Source of the DNA: Streptomyces viridiviolaceus | GTDB lineage: Bacteria > Actinomycetota > Actinomycetes > Streptomycetales > Streptomycetaceae | NCBI RefSeq assembly: GCF_014650995.1 | Contig: NZ_BMWA01000020.1 | Coordinates: 62,001-126,000 of the forward strand | Reading direction: 5' to 3' | DNA length: 64,000 bases | Shown here: positions 32,083-40,791 of the stretch, piece by piece | Layout of the letters: each line of letters starts with the position of its first letter | Position numbering within the stretch: the stretch's first letter is position 1 | Program-made: the position numbers and the translations under genes | Notes under the pieces: model-generated | The model's database searches: none | What the model saw: the letters and a program-made list of their open reading frames with translations, nothing else | Told to the model about the DNA's origin: nothing

Positions 32083-32957
32083 GGGGTCTCCTTGAGGTCG
32101 AGGAACTTTTCCAGGCCGTACTGTTCGTGCTCGGCGATCAGCAGCTTGGTGTAGTCGTGCCGGGGGGCGCCGAGGACGGTCCGGGTCGGGCCCTGTTCCA
32201 GGACCTCGCCGCCGCGCATGACGAGCACCTCGTCGCAGAGCTGCGCCACGACGGCCAGGTCGTGGGAGACCACGACGAGGGCCAGACCCGTCCGCTCCCG
32301 CAGGTCGGCGAGGAGGTCGAGGATCTCGGCCTGCACGGTGACGTCGAGCGCGGTGGTGGCCTCGTCGGCGATGAGGATCCGCGGGCCGGCGGCGATCGCC
32401 GCCGCGATCAGCACCCGCTGGAGCATGCCGCCGGACAGTTCGTAGGTGTACTGGGCGTAGACGAGTTCGGGGTCGCGCAGGTGCACCGCGCGCAGCAGTT
32501 CGACGGCGCGTTCGCGGGCCTCGCGCCGCTTCAGTCCCCGCTTGACGCGCAGCACCTCGGCGATCTGCGCGCCGACCCGCACCGAGGGGTTGAGGTAGGA
32601 GGCCGGGTCCTGGAAGACGGCGCTGATGGTGGCGCCGCGCAGCTCCGTCCACCGGGCCGGGGTCAGGGTGGAGATGTCGGTGCCGTCGATCTCGATCGTG
32701 CCGTCGCTCACCTCGAAGTGCGGCGGCAGGATGCCGAGCGTGGCGCGGCAGGTGAGGGTCTTGCCGCTGCCGGACTCGCCGACGATGCCGACCGTGCGGC
32801 CGGGGGGCAGGTCGAAGCTGACGCCGTGCACGATCTCCCGGCCGGAGGCCCGGTCGGTGATACGCACGTCTCGGACGGACAGCACGGGGGAAGCGGAGGC
32901 GGAAGGGCCGGCGGGTGCGGTGCGTCCGGGCAGGAGGTCGGCGGACGGTCGGGTCAT
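32079..32957 (-). CDS. ABC transporter ATP-binding protein (DppD-like)
   Basis: The 292-aa ATPase has Walker A GESGSGKT, Q-loop VFQDP, signature LSGGMLQRVLIA and Walker B ILIADEATTALD. Like the DppD/OppD group it ends with a HDYTKLLI block. ATG 32957 overlaps the permease stop by 4 bases. It energises the importer encoded by the two upstream permease genes. Confidence 0.92.
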   Translation of the reverse strand: MTRPSADLLPGRTAPAGPSASASPVLSVRDVRITDRASGREIVHGVSFDLPPGRTVGIVGESGSGKTLTCRATLGILPPHFEVSDGTIEIDGTDISTLTPARWTELRGATISAVFQDPASYLNPSVRVGAQIAEVLRVKRGLKRREARERAVELLRAVHLRDPELVYAQYTYELSGGMLQRVLIAAAIAAGPRILIADEATTALDVTVQAEILDLLADLRERTGLALVVVSHDLAVVAQLCDEVLVMRGGEVLEQGPTRTVLGAPRHDYTKLLIAEHEQYGLEKFLDLKETP

Positions 32958-33844
32958 CGGGTGCCTCCGGCAGGAGCGGGGTCGGTCTTGTCGAGGCGGT
33001 CCGGGCGGGCCCGGCGGGCGTCGATCAGCGCGCGGCCCGCCTCGCCGGAGACGTCGCGGATGGCGTCGGCGAGGAGGTTGCCGGCCCAGACGGTGGCCAT
33101 GATCAGCAGTGCGGGTGCCACCGGCGCCCATGGTTTCTGGCCGAGGTAACCCAGGTCGGAGGCGAGCAGGCCGCCCCAGGTGGGCTCGGGCGGCTGCACG
33201 CCGATCCCGAGGAACGTCAGGCTGGAGACGATGACGAAGCCGACGCCGACGGTCTGCGCGAACGCGACCGCGATCGGAGGGAGCACCTTCGCCCACACGT
33301 GCCGGCGGACGATCCAGCCGATGGAGGCACCGGAGATGATCGCGGCCTCCACGTACTGCGAGCGGGCCACGGAGAGGGTCGCCGCCCGGGACACCCGGTA
33401 GAACAGCGGCGAGACCAGCACCCCGGTGACCAGCATGGCCTGCGTGAGGCCGTTGCCCAGCAGGGCGATGACGGCGACGGCGAACAGCAGGAACGGCAGG
33501 GCGACGAGCGTGTCGACGAGCCGCAGGGTGACCCATTCGAAGGCTCGGCCCAGATAGACGGAGAGGATGCCGGGGACGGCTCCGACCACCAGCGCGGTGA
33601 CGGCGACCTCCAGGGAGCCGAGGACGCTGACCCGGGAGCCGTCGAGCAGCCGGCTCAGCACGTCCCGGCCCAGGTAGTCGGTGCCCAGCCAGTGTGACCC
33701 CGAGGTGCCGGCGAGGGGGTGGTCGCTGGTGGCCAGCGGGTCCTGCGGGGCGAACAGCGGGCCGAGCACCGCCAGCAGGGCGATCACGGTGAGGATGGCC
33801 ACGGCGATGCGGCCGGTGGTGAGGCCGAGGATGCGGCGCACCAT
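32954..33844 (-). CDS. ABC transporter permease (DppC-like)
   Basis: A 296-aa inner-membrane permease with six predicted TM helices and the EAA loop (EAAIISGASIGWIVRRHVW). The N-terminal LAPQDPL and GTDYLGRDVLSRLL blocks are the DppC/OppC signature. It starts 2 bases from the end of the partner permease gene. Confidence 0.9.
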   Translation of the reverse strand: MVRRILGLTTGRIAVAILTVIALLAVLGPLFAPQDPLATSDHPLAGTSGSHWLGTDYLGRDVLSRLLDGSRVSVLGSLEVAVTALVVGAVPGILSVYLGRAFEWVTLRLVDTLVALPFLLFAVAVIALLGNGLTQAMLVTGVLVSPLFYRVSRAATLSVARSQYVEAAIISGASIGWIVRRHVWAKVLPPIAVAFAQTVGVGFVIVSSLTFLGIGVQPPEPTWGGLLASDLGYLGQKPWAPVAPALLIMATVWAGNLLADAIRDVSGEAGRALIDARRARPDRLDKTDPAPAGGTR

Positions 33845-33846
33845 GG

Positions 33847-34875
33847 TCAGACTCCTCGCTGTGCGGCCGGTGTGACGCGGGCCAGCACGAGGTTGACGAT
33901 CAGGTTGAAGGAGACGACCAGCGCGATCGACACCACGAGGACGCCCTGCACGGCGGGGACGTCACCGGTCTGTGCCGAGTCGTTGGCGAACCGGCCGAAG
34001 CCCTGCAACCCGAAGATCCACTCGGTGACGACCGAGGCGCCGACCAGCGCGGGGAACTTCAGGCCCAGCGTGGCGAGCGTCGGGCCGAGCCCGTTGCGCA
34101 GCACGTGACCGAAGAAGATCCGCCGTGGGCCCAGGCCCCGGACCACCGCGCCGGTCACGTAGTTCTCGCGGTGGGCCGCGATGAGGCTGGTGCGCAACTG
34201 CCGTGCCACGTCCGCCACCACGTCCAGGCTCAGCGCGAGCGCCGGCAGGGTGATGTGCGCGAGCCACGGGCCGACGCCCTGCGCGGCGGGCACGTACCCG
34301 CCGGAGGGGAACAGCCCGAGCCCGACCGCGAACACCGTCACCAGCACGATGCCGACGACGAACGCCGGCATCACCGAGATCACGGTGACGAACCCGGTGA
34401 CCGCGCGGTCGATCCAGGTGGTGCGGCGTAGTGCTGCGAGGGTGCCGAGGACGAAACCCGCCGTGACGCCGATGACCAGGGCGAAGACCGCGACCGACAG
34501 GCTGACGCCCAGGCCGGTGGCGATCAGGGTGGAGATGTCGGCCCCGTTGGTCCAGCTGGTGCCCAGCTCGCCGTGCAGGACGTCGGTGAACCAGTCCCAG
34601 TACTGCACCAGGAAGGGCCGGTCGAGGCCCCACTGGGCCTCCACCCGGGCGATGGCCTCGGGTGTCGCCTGCTCACCCAGCTGGATCCGGGCCGGGCTCA
34701 GTCCGCTGAGCGCGCGCAGTGCGAACGTCACGAACGTCGCGACCAGGAACACCGGCACGAAGATCGCGGCCGACCGGGCGAGGGTGGCCAGGACCCGGAG
34801 CACGGTGTGCCGCGCGCGGGCCGCGGCGACGCCTCGCCGGTGGGCGGGTGGCACCTGTGCCTCGGTGGTCGTCAC
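33847..34875 (-). CDS. ABC transporter permease (DppB-like)
   Basis: A 342-aa permease with six TM helices. The first helix is followed by the R-x-Q-L-G-E-x-A/G and GLDRPFLVQYWDWF blocks of DppB/OppB proteins. The EAA-like loop is seen in NYVTGAVVRGLGPRRIFFGH. It pairs with 32954-33844 to form the channel. The substrate-binding protein gene lies 49 bases upstream. Confidence 0.9.
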   Translation of the reverse strand: MTTTEAQVPPAHRRGVAAARARHTVLRVLATLARSAAIFVPVFLVATFVTFALRALSGLSPARIQLGEQATPEAIARVEAQWGLDRPFLVQYWDWFTDVLHGELGTSWTNGADISTLIATGLGVSLSVAVFALVIGVTAGFVLGTLAALRRTTWIDRAVTGFVTVISVMPAFVVGIVLVTVFAVGLGLFPSGGYVPAAQGVGPWLAHITLPALALSLDVVADVARQLRTSLIAAHRENYVTGAVVRGLGPRRIFFGHVLRNGLGPTLATLGLKFPALVGASVVTEWIFGLQGFGRFANDSAQTGDVPAVQGVLVVSIALVVSFNLIVNLVLARVTPAAQRGV

Positions 34876-34924
34876 GGGGGTTCCTCCTCTCGTGTGGGAC
34901 GGATGTGCGGTGGGGGTGGGCGGG

Positions 34925-36505
34925 TCAGCCGTTGCCGGAGATGGTCACGCCGGTCCAGTTGATGTGGGCCGGGTTCTTCGGCAGGTCGGAGATGCTCTTG
35001 CTCTTGGCGAACAGGTTGGGCGAGGAGTACGTGAAGATCAGGGCGTCGCTCTCCAGGCCGGCCCGGGTCGCCGCCTGCAGCGTCTCGGCGTAGTCGGGGT
35101 CGTCCAGCGGGGTCTGCCGGACCTTGGCGACCGCGTCCTCGAAGCCGTCCGGCTCGTACGGGGAGGAGAGGTTCAGCGGTCCGTCGGGGCCGAAGTGCGC
35201 GGTGAGGGTCTGCACTGCCGAGTCCCGTCCCGTGGTGCTGTAGAGGGAGAACGTCAGGTCCTTGGCGAAGAACGGCGTGGACCAGTTCTTGTCGATCTTG
35301 ATGTTGACGGTGATGCCGACCTTCGCCAGCTGCGACTGGACGATCTCCGCCTGCGGGTCCTCCGCGGAGATGACCAGGTCGAGCTTGATGTCACCGTCCC
35401 CGTAACCGGCCTCGGCCAGCAGCTTCTTCGACTTGTCAGGGGCGTAGGGGTACTTGTCCTCCGACTCCGGGTCGTAGGCGACATAGTCCCTGGGGAAGGG
35501 CTGGTCGGTGACCTCGCCGTACCCGAAAGTCAGCTTGTCGACGAACTCCTGACGGTTGATCGCGTACCGGACCGCGTCGACGACCTTCTCGTTGTCGAAC
35601 GGGGCCTTGTTGACGTTCAGGCTGATGTTGGAGGCGTTGAATCCGGGCTGCGTGAACACGTCGAGTCCGGCCTTCTTCGCGCTCTCCGCCTGACTGGGAT
35701 CGACGTCGGCGAAGTTGTACACGCCGGTCTGCAGGCCGGACACGATGGTGGAGGTGTCGGGCGCCGAGGTCAGCTCCACGTTGTCGATGTGAATGTTGTC
35801 GGCGTCCCAGTAGTCCGGGTTCTTCTTCAGCACCGCCTTGGTGCCCGGCACGAGCTGGGTGACGATGAACGGGCCCGCGCCGACCGGGTTCTGGTCCAGT
35901 TTCTCCGGATCCCCGGCCGCCTTCGGGCTGGCGATCTGCAGGACGCGCTCGCCCAGCAGCTGCGGGATCTGGTAGTCGGTCTGGGTCAGGTGGACGACGG
36001 CGTCCAGGCCCTTGGCCTCCACCGACTCGATCGAGGTGAGGTCGCCGTGGAGCGCCGAGTCCTCCTGGTCCTGGGCCCGTTCGACGGCGGCCTTGACGGC
36101 CTTGGCGTTCACGGGTTCGCCGTCGCTGAACGTCAGGCCCTCGCGCAGGTGGAAGGTGATCTCGTCGCCCTTGTCGTTGTACTCCCAGCTCTCGGCCAGG
36201 TCGGGCACGGCCTCGCCGTTCTCGTCGATGCGGGTCAACGACGCGTAGACGAGGGCCAGTTCGCGGAACTGGGCGCCGCTGCCACCGACCACCGGGTCCC
36301 AGTGGGTGGGGAAGTAGGTGGAGGCCCACTTCAGTGTGGAGTTGCCGTTCGCGGAGGAGGCGTCACCGCCGCAGGCGGCGAGGACGGGCACGAGGACCAC
36401 GGCGAGGACGGTGCCGAGGGCGGCGGTGCGCAGGCGACCGGCGCGCCGGGTGAAGGAGCGCGGGCCCGGTGCGGGGCGTCGTCGGGGCAGAAGGCGTCCG
36501 GACAT
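34925..36505 (-). CDS. ABC transporter substrate-binding lipoprotein (family 5)
   Basis: A 526-aa extracellular solute-binding protein of the oligopeptide/nickel (SBP_bac_5) family. It has an Arg-rich start, a hydrophobic core and lipobox VLAAC with Cys45. The family markers EITFHLREGLTFSDGEPVNAKAV (two adjacent parts) and YAINRQEFVDKL are present. ATG 36505 was taken; a longer frame reaches 36592 but only adds a non-typical tail. It captures the substrate for the dipeptide-type importer. Because the operon also holds a flavin monooxygenase and begins with a cysteine leader peptide, the ligand may be an organosulfur compound rather than a peptide. Confidence 0.9.
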   Translation of the reverse strand: MSGRLLPRRRPAPGPRSFTRRAGRLRTAALGTVLAVVLVPVLAACGGDASSANGNSTLKWASTYFPTHWDPVVGGSGAQFRELALVYASLTRIDENGEAVPDLAESWEYNDKGDEITFHLREGLTFSDGEPVNAKAVKAAVERAQDQEDSALHGDLTSIESVEAKGLDAVVHLTQTDYQIPQLLGERVLQIASPKAAGDPEKLDQNPVGAGPFIVTQLVPGTKAVLKKNPDYWDADNIHIDNVELTSAPDTSTIVSGLQTGVYNFADVDPSQAESAKKAGLDVFTQPGFNASNISLNVNKAPFDNEKVVDAVRYAINRQEFVDKLTFGYGEVTDQPFPRDYVAYDPESEDKYPYAPDKSKKLLAEAGYGDGDIKLDLVISAEDPQAEIVQSQLAKVGITVNIKIDKNWSTPFFAKDLTFSLYSTTGRDSAVQTLTAHFGPDGPLNLSSPYEPDGFEDAVAKVRQTPLDDPDYAETLQAATRAGLESDALIFTYSSPNLFAKSKSISDLPKNPAHINWTGVTISGNG

Positions 36506-36809
36506 CTCTGTCTCTCTGGTGACTCCGGCCGCGTCGAGGCGGACCGGATGGGCGGCGAGGGAAAGCGCACACCGCGCCGACGGCCCGGGCATGGCCGGGC
36601 AGTCACGCCCATGTCACGAGATGTCGCTCGATGTCGGGCATGACGGGCCCAGGAGAGGGCCCGGCCGGATGTGCGGGGCTACCGGAATGCGGTGATGCGG
36701 AGGGAAGGGCGGCTGAGCGCGAGCAAGGGCCTGGACGGCGTACACGGCCCGCCCTCGCGGAGCGCGGGCGGTGCCGGCCAGGTGCCGGTGGGCCGGGGTC
36801 TGCGGCCGG

Positions 36810-36884
36810 TCAGCGACAGAGGGCGCTACAGGTGCGCCGCAGGTCCACGTAGCGGCACACCACACCGGGGTGCGTCGTGATCAT
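36810..36884 (-). CDS. Cysteine-containing leader peptide
   Basis: A 24-codon ORF that encodes a peptide ending R-Y-V-D-L-R-R-T-C-S-A-L-C-R. The R-[HY]-V-D-L-x-R-x-x-S-A-x-C-R ending is that of the short leader peptides annotated ahead of sulfur-assimilation operons in Streptomyces. Three Cys codons (10, 19, 23) would let ribosomes sense charged cysteinyl-tRNA. It starts 33 bases downstream of an 18-bp dyad and about 300 bases before the substrate-binding protein. Several GC hairpins between them (for example GGGCCC near 36645 with GGGCCC near 36657) could provide attenuation. It was too short for ordinary gene finding. Confidence 0.8.
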   Translation of the reverse strand: MITTHPGVVCRYVDLRRTCSALCR

Positions 36885-36916
36885 GCAGCCATCCTCGGGG
36901 GCGGAGTCCTCGCCTG

Positions 36917-36934
36917 TCAATGGACACCTATTGA
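36917..36934 (-). promoter_or_regulatory. Probable Rrf2-type operator before the leader peptide
   Basis: TCAATGGACACCTATTGA has dyad arms TCAAT and ATTGA. Read on the minus strand its distal end gives TTGACA (36920-36915), a -35 box for the leader-peptide transcript. An almost identical sequence lies before the cupin gene at 38404-38421, next to the Rrf2 gene. Confidence 0.7.
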
Positions 36935-36978
36935 TGTCTCATTGCGCGGGACGGACATGACGGCAGGTCAGAGGCCGG

Positions 36979-37884
36979 TCACCGGAGACGGGCGGCGGCG
37001 GGGTGGGTCGCGGCCTCGTCCGGGTGGAGCCACAGTGGCCCGTTCCCGGTGTCCACCCGCACGGCGCCGGGCGGCGGCCAGGGGCCCGGCGCACACCCCG
37101 TTCGTTCGGGTTCCGTCAGGCTCCCGTGACGCTCCAGCGCCTCACCGGGGGAGAGGGCCTGCGGCGCCGGGACCAGCCCCGGGCAGACGTCCTGGACGGC
37201 CGCGGCGTACGCCGGCCAGGGCCGCCAGCCGGGCACCGCGCGTCGGCCGGACGGTCCGCACACCAGCAACGTCGGCAGCGCGTACCGGAGTTCGCCGTCG
37301 GGTGTCTCCTTGGCGGCACCGGGATGCGGCCCGCCGTGCGTCACGGACCGCACCTCGGGCACGGGGCGGCGCGCCTCGGCCCGGTCGGCCCGCACCCGTT
37401 CCAGCACCTCGGACGAGTCCGCGTCGGCGGCCAGCCGGACCGGATCGAGACCGGGGACGCCCCGGACCGCGGCCAGGGCCAGCGCGGGCGTGTCCGCGGG
37501 TTCGCCGAGGACGAAGACCGTCTCCCGCAGCCGGCGCAGCACCCGCCCGGCGACCTCCTCGCCCTGCGCCTCCGCCGCCTTGGCGACGAGCGAGGCCGGC
37601 CAGGAACTCGCCGCGACCCGGCTCAGCCGCGCCGCGCGCGGGGCGCCGGTGTGCCCGCTGATGTCCTCGACGTACCGCGCGTACCAGGCGGTCTCCGCCT
37701 CCGGGTCCGGCGCCGGGTCGTCGTCGTGGTCGAAGAGGATGCAGTACGCCCGCCGCCAGCGGACCCGGCCGGCGAGCGCCGCCCGCAGCCGCCGGAAGAC
37801 GGGCTCCGAACCCCACGCCCAGGGACACAACGGGTCGGTGTACTCGACGATCTCGACCAGCGGTACGCCGGCGCCGGAAGTCAC
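36979..37884 (-). CDS. DsbA/FrnE-like thioredoxin-fold protein with single Cys (CPWA)
   Basis: A 301-aa DsbA-family protein. YTDPLCPWAWGSEPVF near the start aligns with the DPxCPWC active site of FrnE-type proteins, but the second Cys is Ala, so it cannot do a two-Cys disulfide exchange. GTG 37884 overlaps the Rrf2 stop codon (GTGA), so both are made from one transcript. The C-terminal GCAPGPWPPPGAVRV tail is extra. No signal peptide is present, so it acts in the cytoplasm. With an Rrf2 regulator upstream it may report or protect thiol state; that is inference. Confidence 0.75.
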   Translation of the reverse strand: MTSGAGVPLVEIVEYTDPLCPWAWGSEPVFRRLRAALAGRVRWRRAYCILFDHDDDPAPDPEAETAWYARYVEDISGHTGAPRAARLSRVAASSWPASLVAKAAEAQGEEVAGRVLRRLRETVFVLGEPADTPALALAAVRGVPGLDPVRLAADADSSEVLERVRADRAEARRPVPEVRSVTHGGPHPGAAKETPDGELRYALPTLLVCGPSGRRAVPGWRPWPAYAAAVQDVCPGLVPAPQALSPGEALERHGSLTEPERTGCAPGPWPPPGAVRVDTGNGPLWLHPDEAATHPAAARLR

Positions 37885-38315
37885 GCGACTCCCCGCGCGA
37901 CCGTCCGCTCGCGCGCCTCCGCGGGCAGCAGCGAGCTGATGGTCACCCCGGCGAGGATCGAGGTCGCGTCCGCCTCGATGTGGCGCCACACCGCGGGCAG
38001 TCCGATCGCCGGCCCCGGGTAGTCGAGTTCGGCCAAGGCCTCCCCGCGCAACGTGATGACCTCGCCGTCGACGGCGCGCGTGACGTCGAGGAGGCTGATC
38101 TCGTCGGCGGGTCTGCCCAGCCAGTAGCCGCCCTCGCAGCCCCGCTGGCTGCGCACCAGACCGGCCCTGCGCAACTCGCCGACCACGGACTTCAGGAACC
38201 GGAAGGGGATCTCCTGCGAGGAGGCGATCGCTTCGCAGGTGAGAGGGCGGGCGGGTTCACAGGCGAGCTCCAGCAGAGCGCGCACGGCGTAGTCCGCCTT
38301 CGCGGAGATATGCAT
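37881..38315 (-). CDS. Rrf2-family regulator
   Basis: A 144-aa Rrf2 protein: MHISAKADYAVRALLELA, then SQEIPFRFLKSVVGELRRAGLV (HTH) and GCEGGYWLGRPADEISLLDV. Only one Cys is present (in RGCEGG), so it lacks the three-Cys [Fe-S] cluster of IscR/NsrR and is closer to CymR-type regulators of sulfur metabolism. ATG 38315 was chosen because it matches the conserved family start. It is divergent from the cupin gene, with an 18-bp dyad between them that also occurs before the organosulfur operon. It is the probable local sulfur-related repressor. Confidence 0.88.
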   Translation of the reverse strand: MHISAKADYAVRALLELACEPARPLTCEAIASSQEIPFRFLKSVVGELRRAGLVRSQRGCEGGYWLGRPADEISLLDVTRAVDGEVITLRGEALAELDYPGPAIGLPAVWRHIEADATSILAGVTISSLLPAEARERTVARGVA

Positions 38316-38403
38316 GGCGACATCATGCACGACCAGGGGGCGCCGAACGCAGCGCTGCGACAGCATCCGGTCAACATTGCGGGAACATTGCCGCAGGTGA
38401 AGC

Positions 38404-38445
38404 GCAATGGACACCTCTTGACATCCTTTTCGGTGCGGCTCTAGC
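38404..38445 (+). promoter_or_regulatory. Operator and promoter of the cupin gene
   Basis: GCAATGGACACCTCTTGA (38404-38421) matches the 36917 site in 16 of 18 bases. It overlaps -35 TTGACA (38418-38423); a -10-like TCTAGC (38440-38445) follows after 16 bases. Transcription would begin close to the ATG at 38455 and no ribosome site is seen, so the mRNA may be leaderless. Confidence 0.65.
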
Positions 38446-38454
38446 GTCCCGGCC

Positions 38455-38961
38455 ATGAGCGACCCGTTGACGACCGCCGGTGAAGGATTCCACCCGCACC
38501 TGCACGACTTCCCCGGTCAGCCGGCGGCGCCCCTGCGCACCCGACTGCACCACATCCGCGCCGACGCCCTGGACGGCGACACCGCGCAGACAGGCGGCAT
38601 GCGCCGCTTCGCCGCCGTCAGCGGGAAGACCGTCGGCTCCGAGAAGCTGTGGATGGGGCAGACCCATGTCGCCCCCTCCACCTCCTCCTCGGACCACCAC
38701 CACGGGGAGTCGGAGACCGCCATCTACGTGGTCAGCGGACACCCGGAGTTCGTGTTCCTCGACGACTCGGGCGAGGAGCCCGAAGAGGTGCGGCTGCGCA
38801 CCGGGCCCGGCGACTACATCTTCGTCCCGCCGTTCGTCCCGCACCGCGAGGAGAACCCGGACCCCGGCGAGGAGGCCGTGGTGGTCATCGCGCGGAGCAC
38901 GCAGGAGGCGATCGTCGTCAACCTGCCGCAACTGTACGCGCTGCCTGCCGACGAGAACTGA
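38455..38961 (+). CDS. Cupin-domain protein
   Basis: A 168-aa single-domain cupin. The metal motif region reads DHHHGESETAIYVVSG (motif 1, with three His and Glu) and GDYIFVPPFVPHREEN (motif 2 with His). These would bind one divalent metal. Small cupins of this type include cysteine-dioxygenase-like and isomerase-like enzymes, so the substrate cannot be named. The shared 18-bp operator and the Rrf2 neighbour tie it to the sulfur-type regulon. Confidence 0.85.
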   Translation: MSDPLTTAGEGFHPHLHDFPGQPAAPLRTRLHHIRADALDGDTAQTGGMRRFAAVSGKTVGSEKLWMGQTHVAPSTSSSDHHHGESETAIYVVSGHPEFVFLDDSGEEPEEVRLRTGPGDYIFVPPFVPHREENPDPGEEAVVVIARSTQEAIVVNLPQLYALPADEN

Positions 38962-39164
38962 CGACAGGTCACGCCCGGCGCCCGGCGTCGAAGTCGAGAC
39001 CGAACGCGGGCGTCCGCACGGACTCGTCATCACCCGGTGGGCACGCGTGTCAGCGAGCAGGCGCCGGCCGCTCTTTGGCCGTCGGGGCTCGAGAGCCGCC
39101 TGAGCTCGGGCACGGAATAACTGTGCAGCAGACCCGTGTCCGTGCTCAGGCGGGCCCGCTCGTG

Positions 39165-40188
39165 GGGTGGCTACCAGCGCGTAGTCGTCGGTGTACGCCT
39201 GCAGCTGCGAGCTCTGGGCGCTGAAGAGGATCTTCGCGTCGGTCGAGGAGGCGTCGAGGACGACCTCGACACCGACGTTGGCGGTGATGCTGTTGGTGGC
39301 CAGGTAGTTACGGGCGCCGCCGGCCACCAGGATGATCGCCGGGTCGGCTCCCGAGGGGGTGATGTCGGCGGCCGGTACGGAGAAGGAGAACTGGTTGCCG
39401 GTCACGGCGTTGTCGTCGCCGTCGACGTGGACCAGGCCGTACAGGTCGTCGAAGCGCGTGCTGGTGCCGTCACCGTACACGCGGCGGAAGTGATTGCCGG
39501 AGATCAGGTTGCCGGAGCTGCCGTTCGGCAACGCGATCGTGCTGGGGAAGTTGCTCAGCAGCTTGTTGGCGGAGATGGCGCAGCGGTTCGAGTTGGTGAG
39601 GGTGATGTTGCAGGCCCACAGGACGGTGTTGCCGGAGACGAGGATGCCCTCGGCGTTCTCCGCGAAGACCGAGTAACCGCCCCAGGAGCTGATGAGGTAG
39701 TTGTGGGTGATCTTGGCGACCTGCGAGGCACCCGTGAGCGAGATGCAACTGCCGCATTCGGCGACGAAGCTGTTGGTGAAGCTGCAGGCGTCCGCCCCTC
39801 GCACGATCATTGCGTGCTCGAGGTAGACGAAGCCCATCCCCTCGAAGCGGAAGGCGTCGTTGTCGGACTGCACGGAGATGCCGATCTTGGAGTTGCCCGG
39901 CGTGTACGGCTTCGAGGACGCCACGCCGTCGATGCAGAAGTCCTGGAAGACCATGCCGTTGAGTCGGCCGACGGCGCCGGGCGCCCCGGAGCGCTGCACC
40001 AGGAACGCCTCGTTGTTGCCGTCGGTGTTCTTCACCCGGACGTGGCTGGAGCCGGGCTGCACCTCGATCCACGAGCTGGTGTCGGGGGTGTCGTCGCGGA
40101 TCGCCTCGGACAGGAAACCGTGTCCCGAGCCCTTGATCGTCAGGAAGCTGATGTCGATGTGGGCGCGGGTGAGGAGCGCGGCTATTGG
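39165..40188 (-). pseudogene. Inulin fructotransferase (GH91) remnant
   Basis: The frame encodes much of a DFA-forming inulin fructotransferase: SFLTIKGSGHGFLSEAI, VFQDFCIDGV, GMGFVYLEHAMIVRGAD, AECGSCISLTGA, FRRVYGDGTSTRFDDLYG and LQAYTDDYAL. The right-handed beta-helix repeats are clear. About 65-70 N-terminal residues are missing: an in-frame TAA (40191-40189) sits just before the homology. The usual end (YALVATP near 39168) is not followed by a stop, and the frame runs on through unrelated sequence to 38371. It is truncated at both ends and probably inactive. The 5' break lies next to the hydrolase remnant at 40215. Confidence 0.8.
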
Positions 40189-40214
40189 TTACCGCCTTCG
40201 AACTGGAGATACGC

Positions 40215-40630
40215 ATGCCTGGGCTGCGTCGAGTCGCGGTCAACGGTCTGGAGCTGAACGTAGCTCTGGACGGCACGGGACCGGCTGTCCTGCTGCTGCA
40301 CGGCTTCCCGCACACCTGGGAGTTGTGGGAGGAGACCATGAGCGGACTGTCCGGCCAGTAATCCGGGACACCTTCGTTCGGGCGTACACCGGACGTGAGG
40401 CGCTGCGCTGTGCGTTCTCCTACTACCGGGCGCTGCCCGGAAGTGCCGTGCAGATCGAGCAGGCCGTCGCCGCTGGAAGGCTGACGGTACCGACGATGAC
40501 CGTGGGAGCACACCCCGTCGGAGCGGCCCTGGAGAGGCAACTTCAGCCGTTCACGGATGATCTCACCGCACGCCGGCTCGACGACTGTGGACACATCATC
40601 CCCTTGCACCGCCCTCCAGCTCGTTTGTAG
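40215..40630 (+). pseudogene. Alpha/beta hydrolase (epoxide-hydrolase-like) with internal deletion
   Basis: The first 48 codons (40215-40361) read like a hydrolase start (VNGLELNVALDGTGPAVLLL, then HGFPHTWELW) and stop at TAA. In another frame the sequence continues from about 40360 with a hydrolase C-terminus (AYTGREALRCAFSYYRALPG, then CGHIIPLHRP). The middle with the nucleophile elbow and cap, roughly 150 residues, is gone. This looks like one gene reduced by deletion and frameshift. Confidence 0.7.
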
Positions 40631-40791
40631 CAGCACAGAGCGGCGGCGATTCCCATGGCCCTCTTCTGCCTGTGTGGCGCTTGGAGCACGGCGGCGTGCC
40701 GGTGACCCGGCCTGCCCGCTGACGACGTCCCGGTGCCCGAGGCCGCGATCTCAAGACCGATGTGATCGCGGCCGAAATGCCGGTAGCGGGT

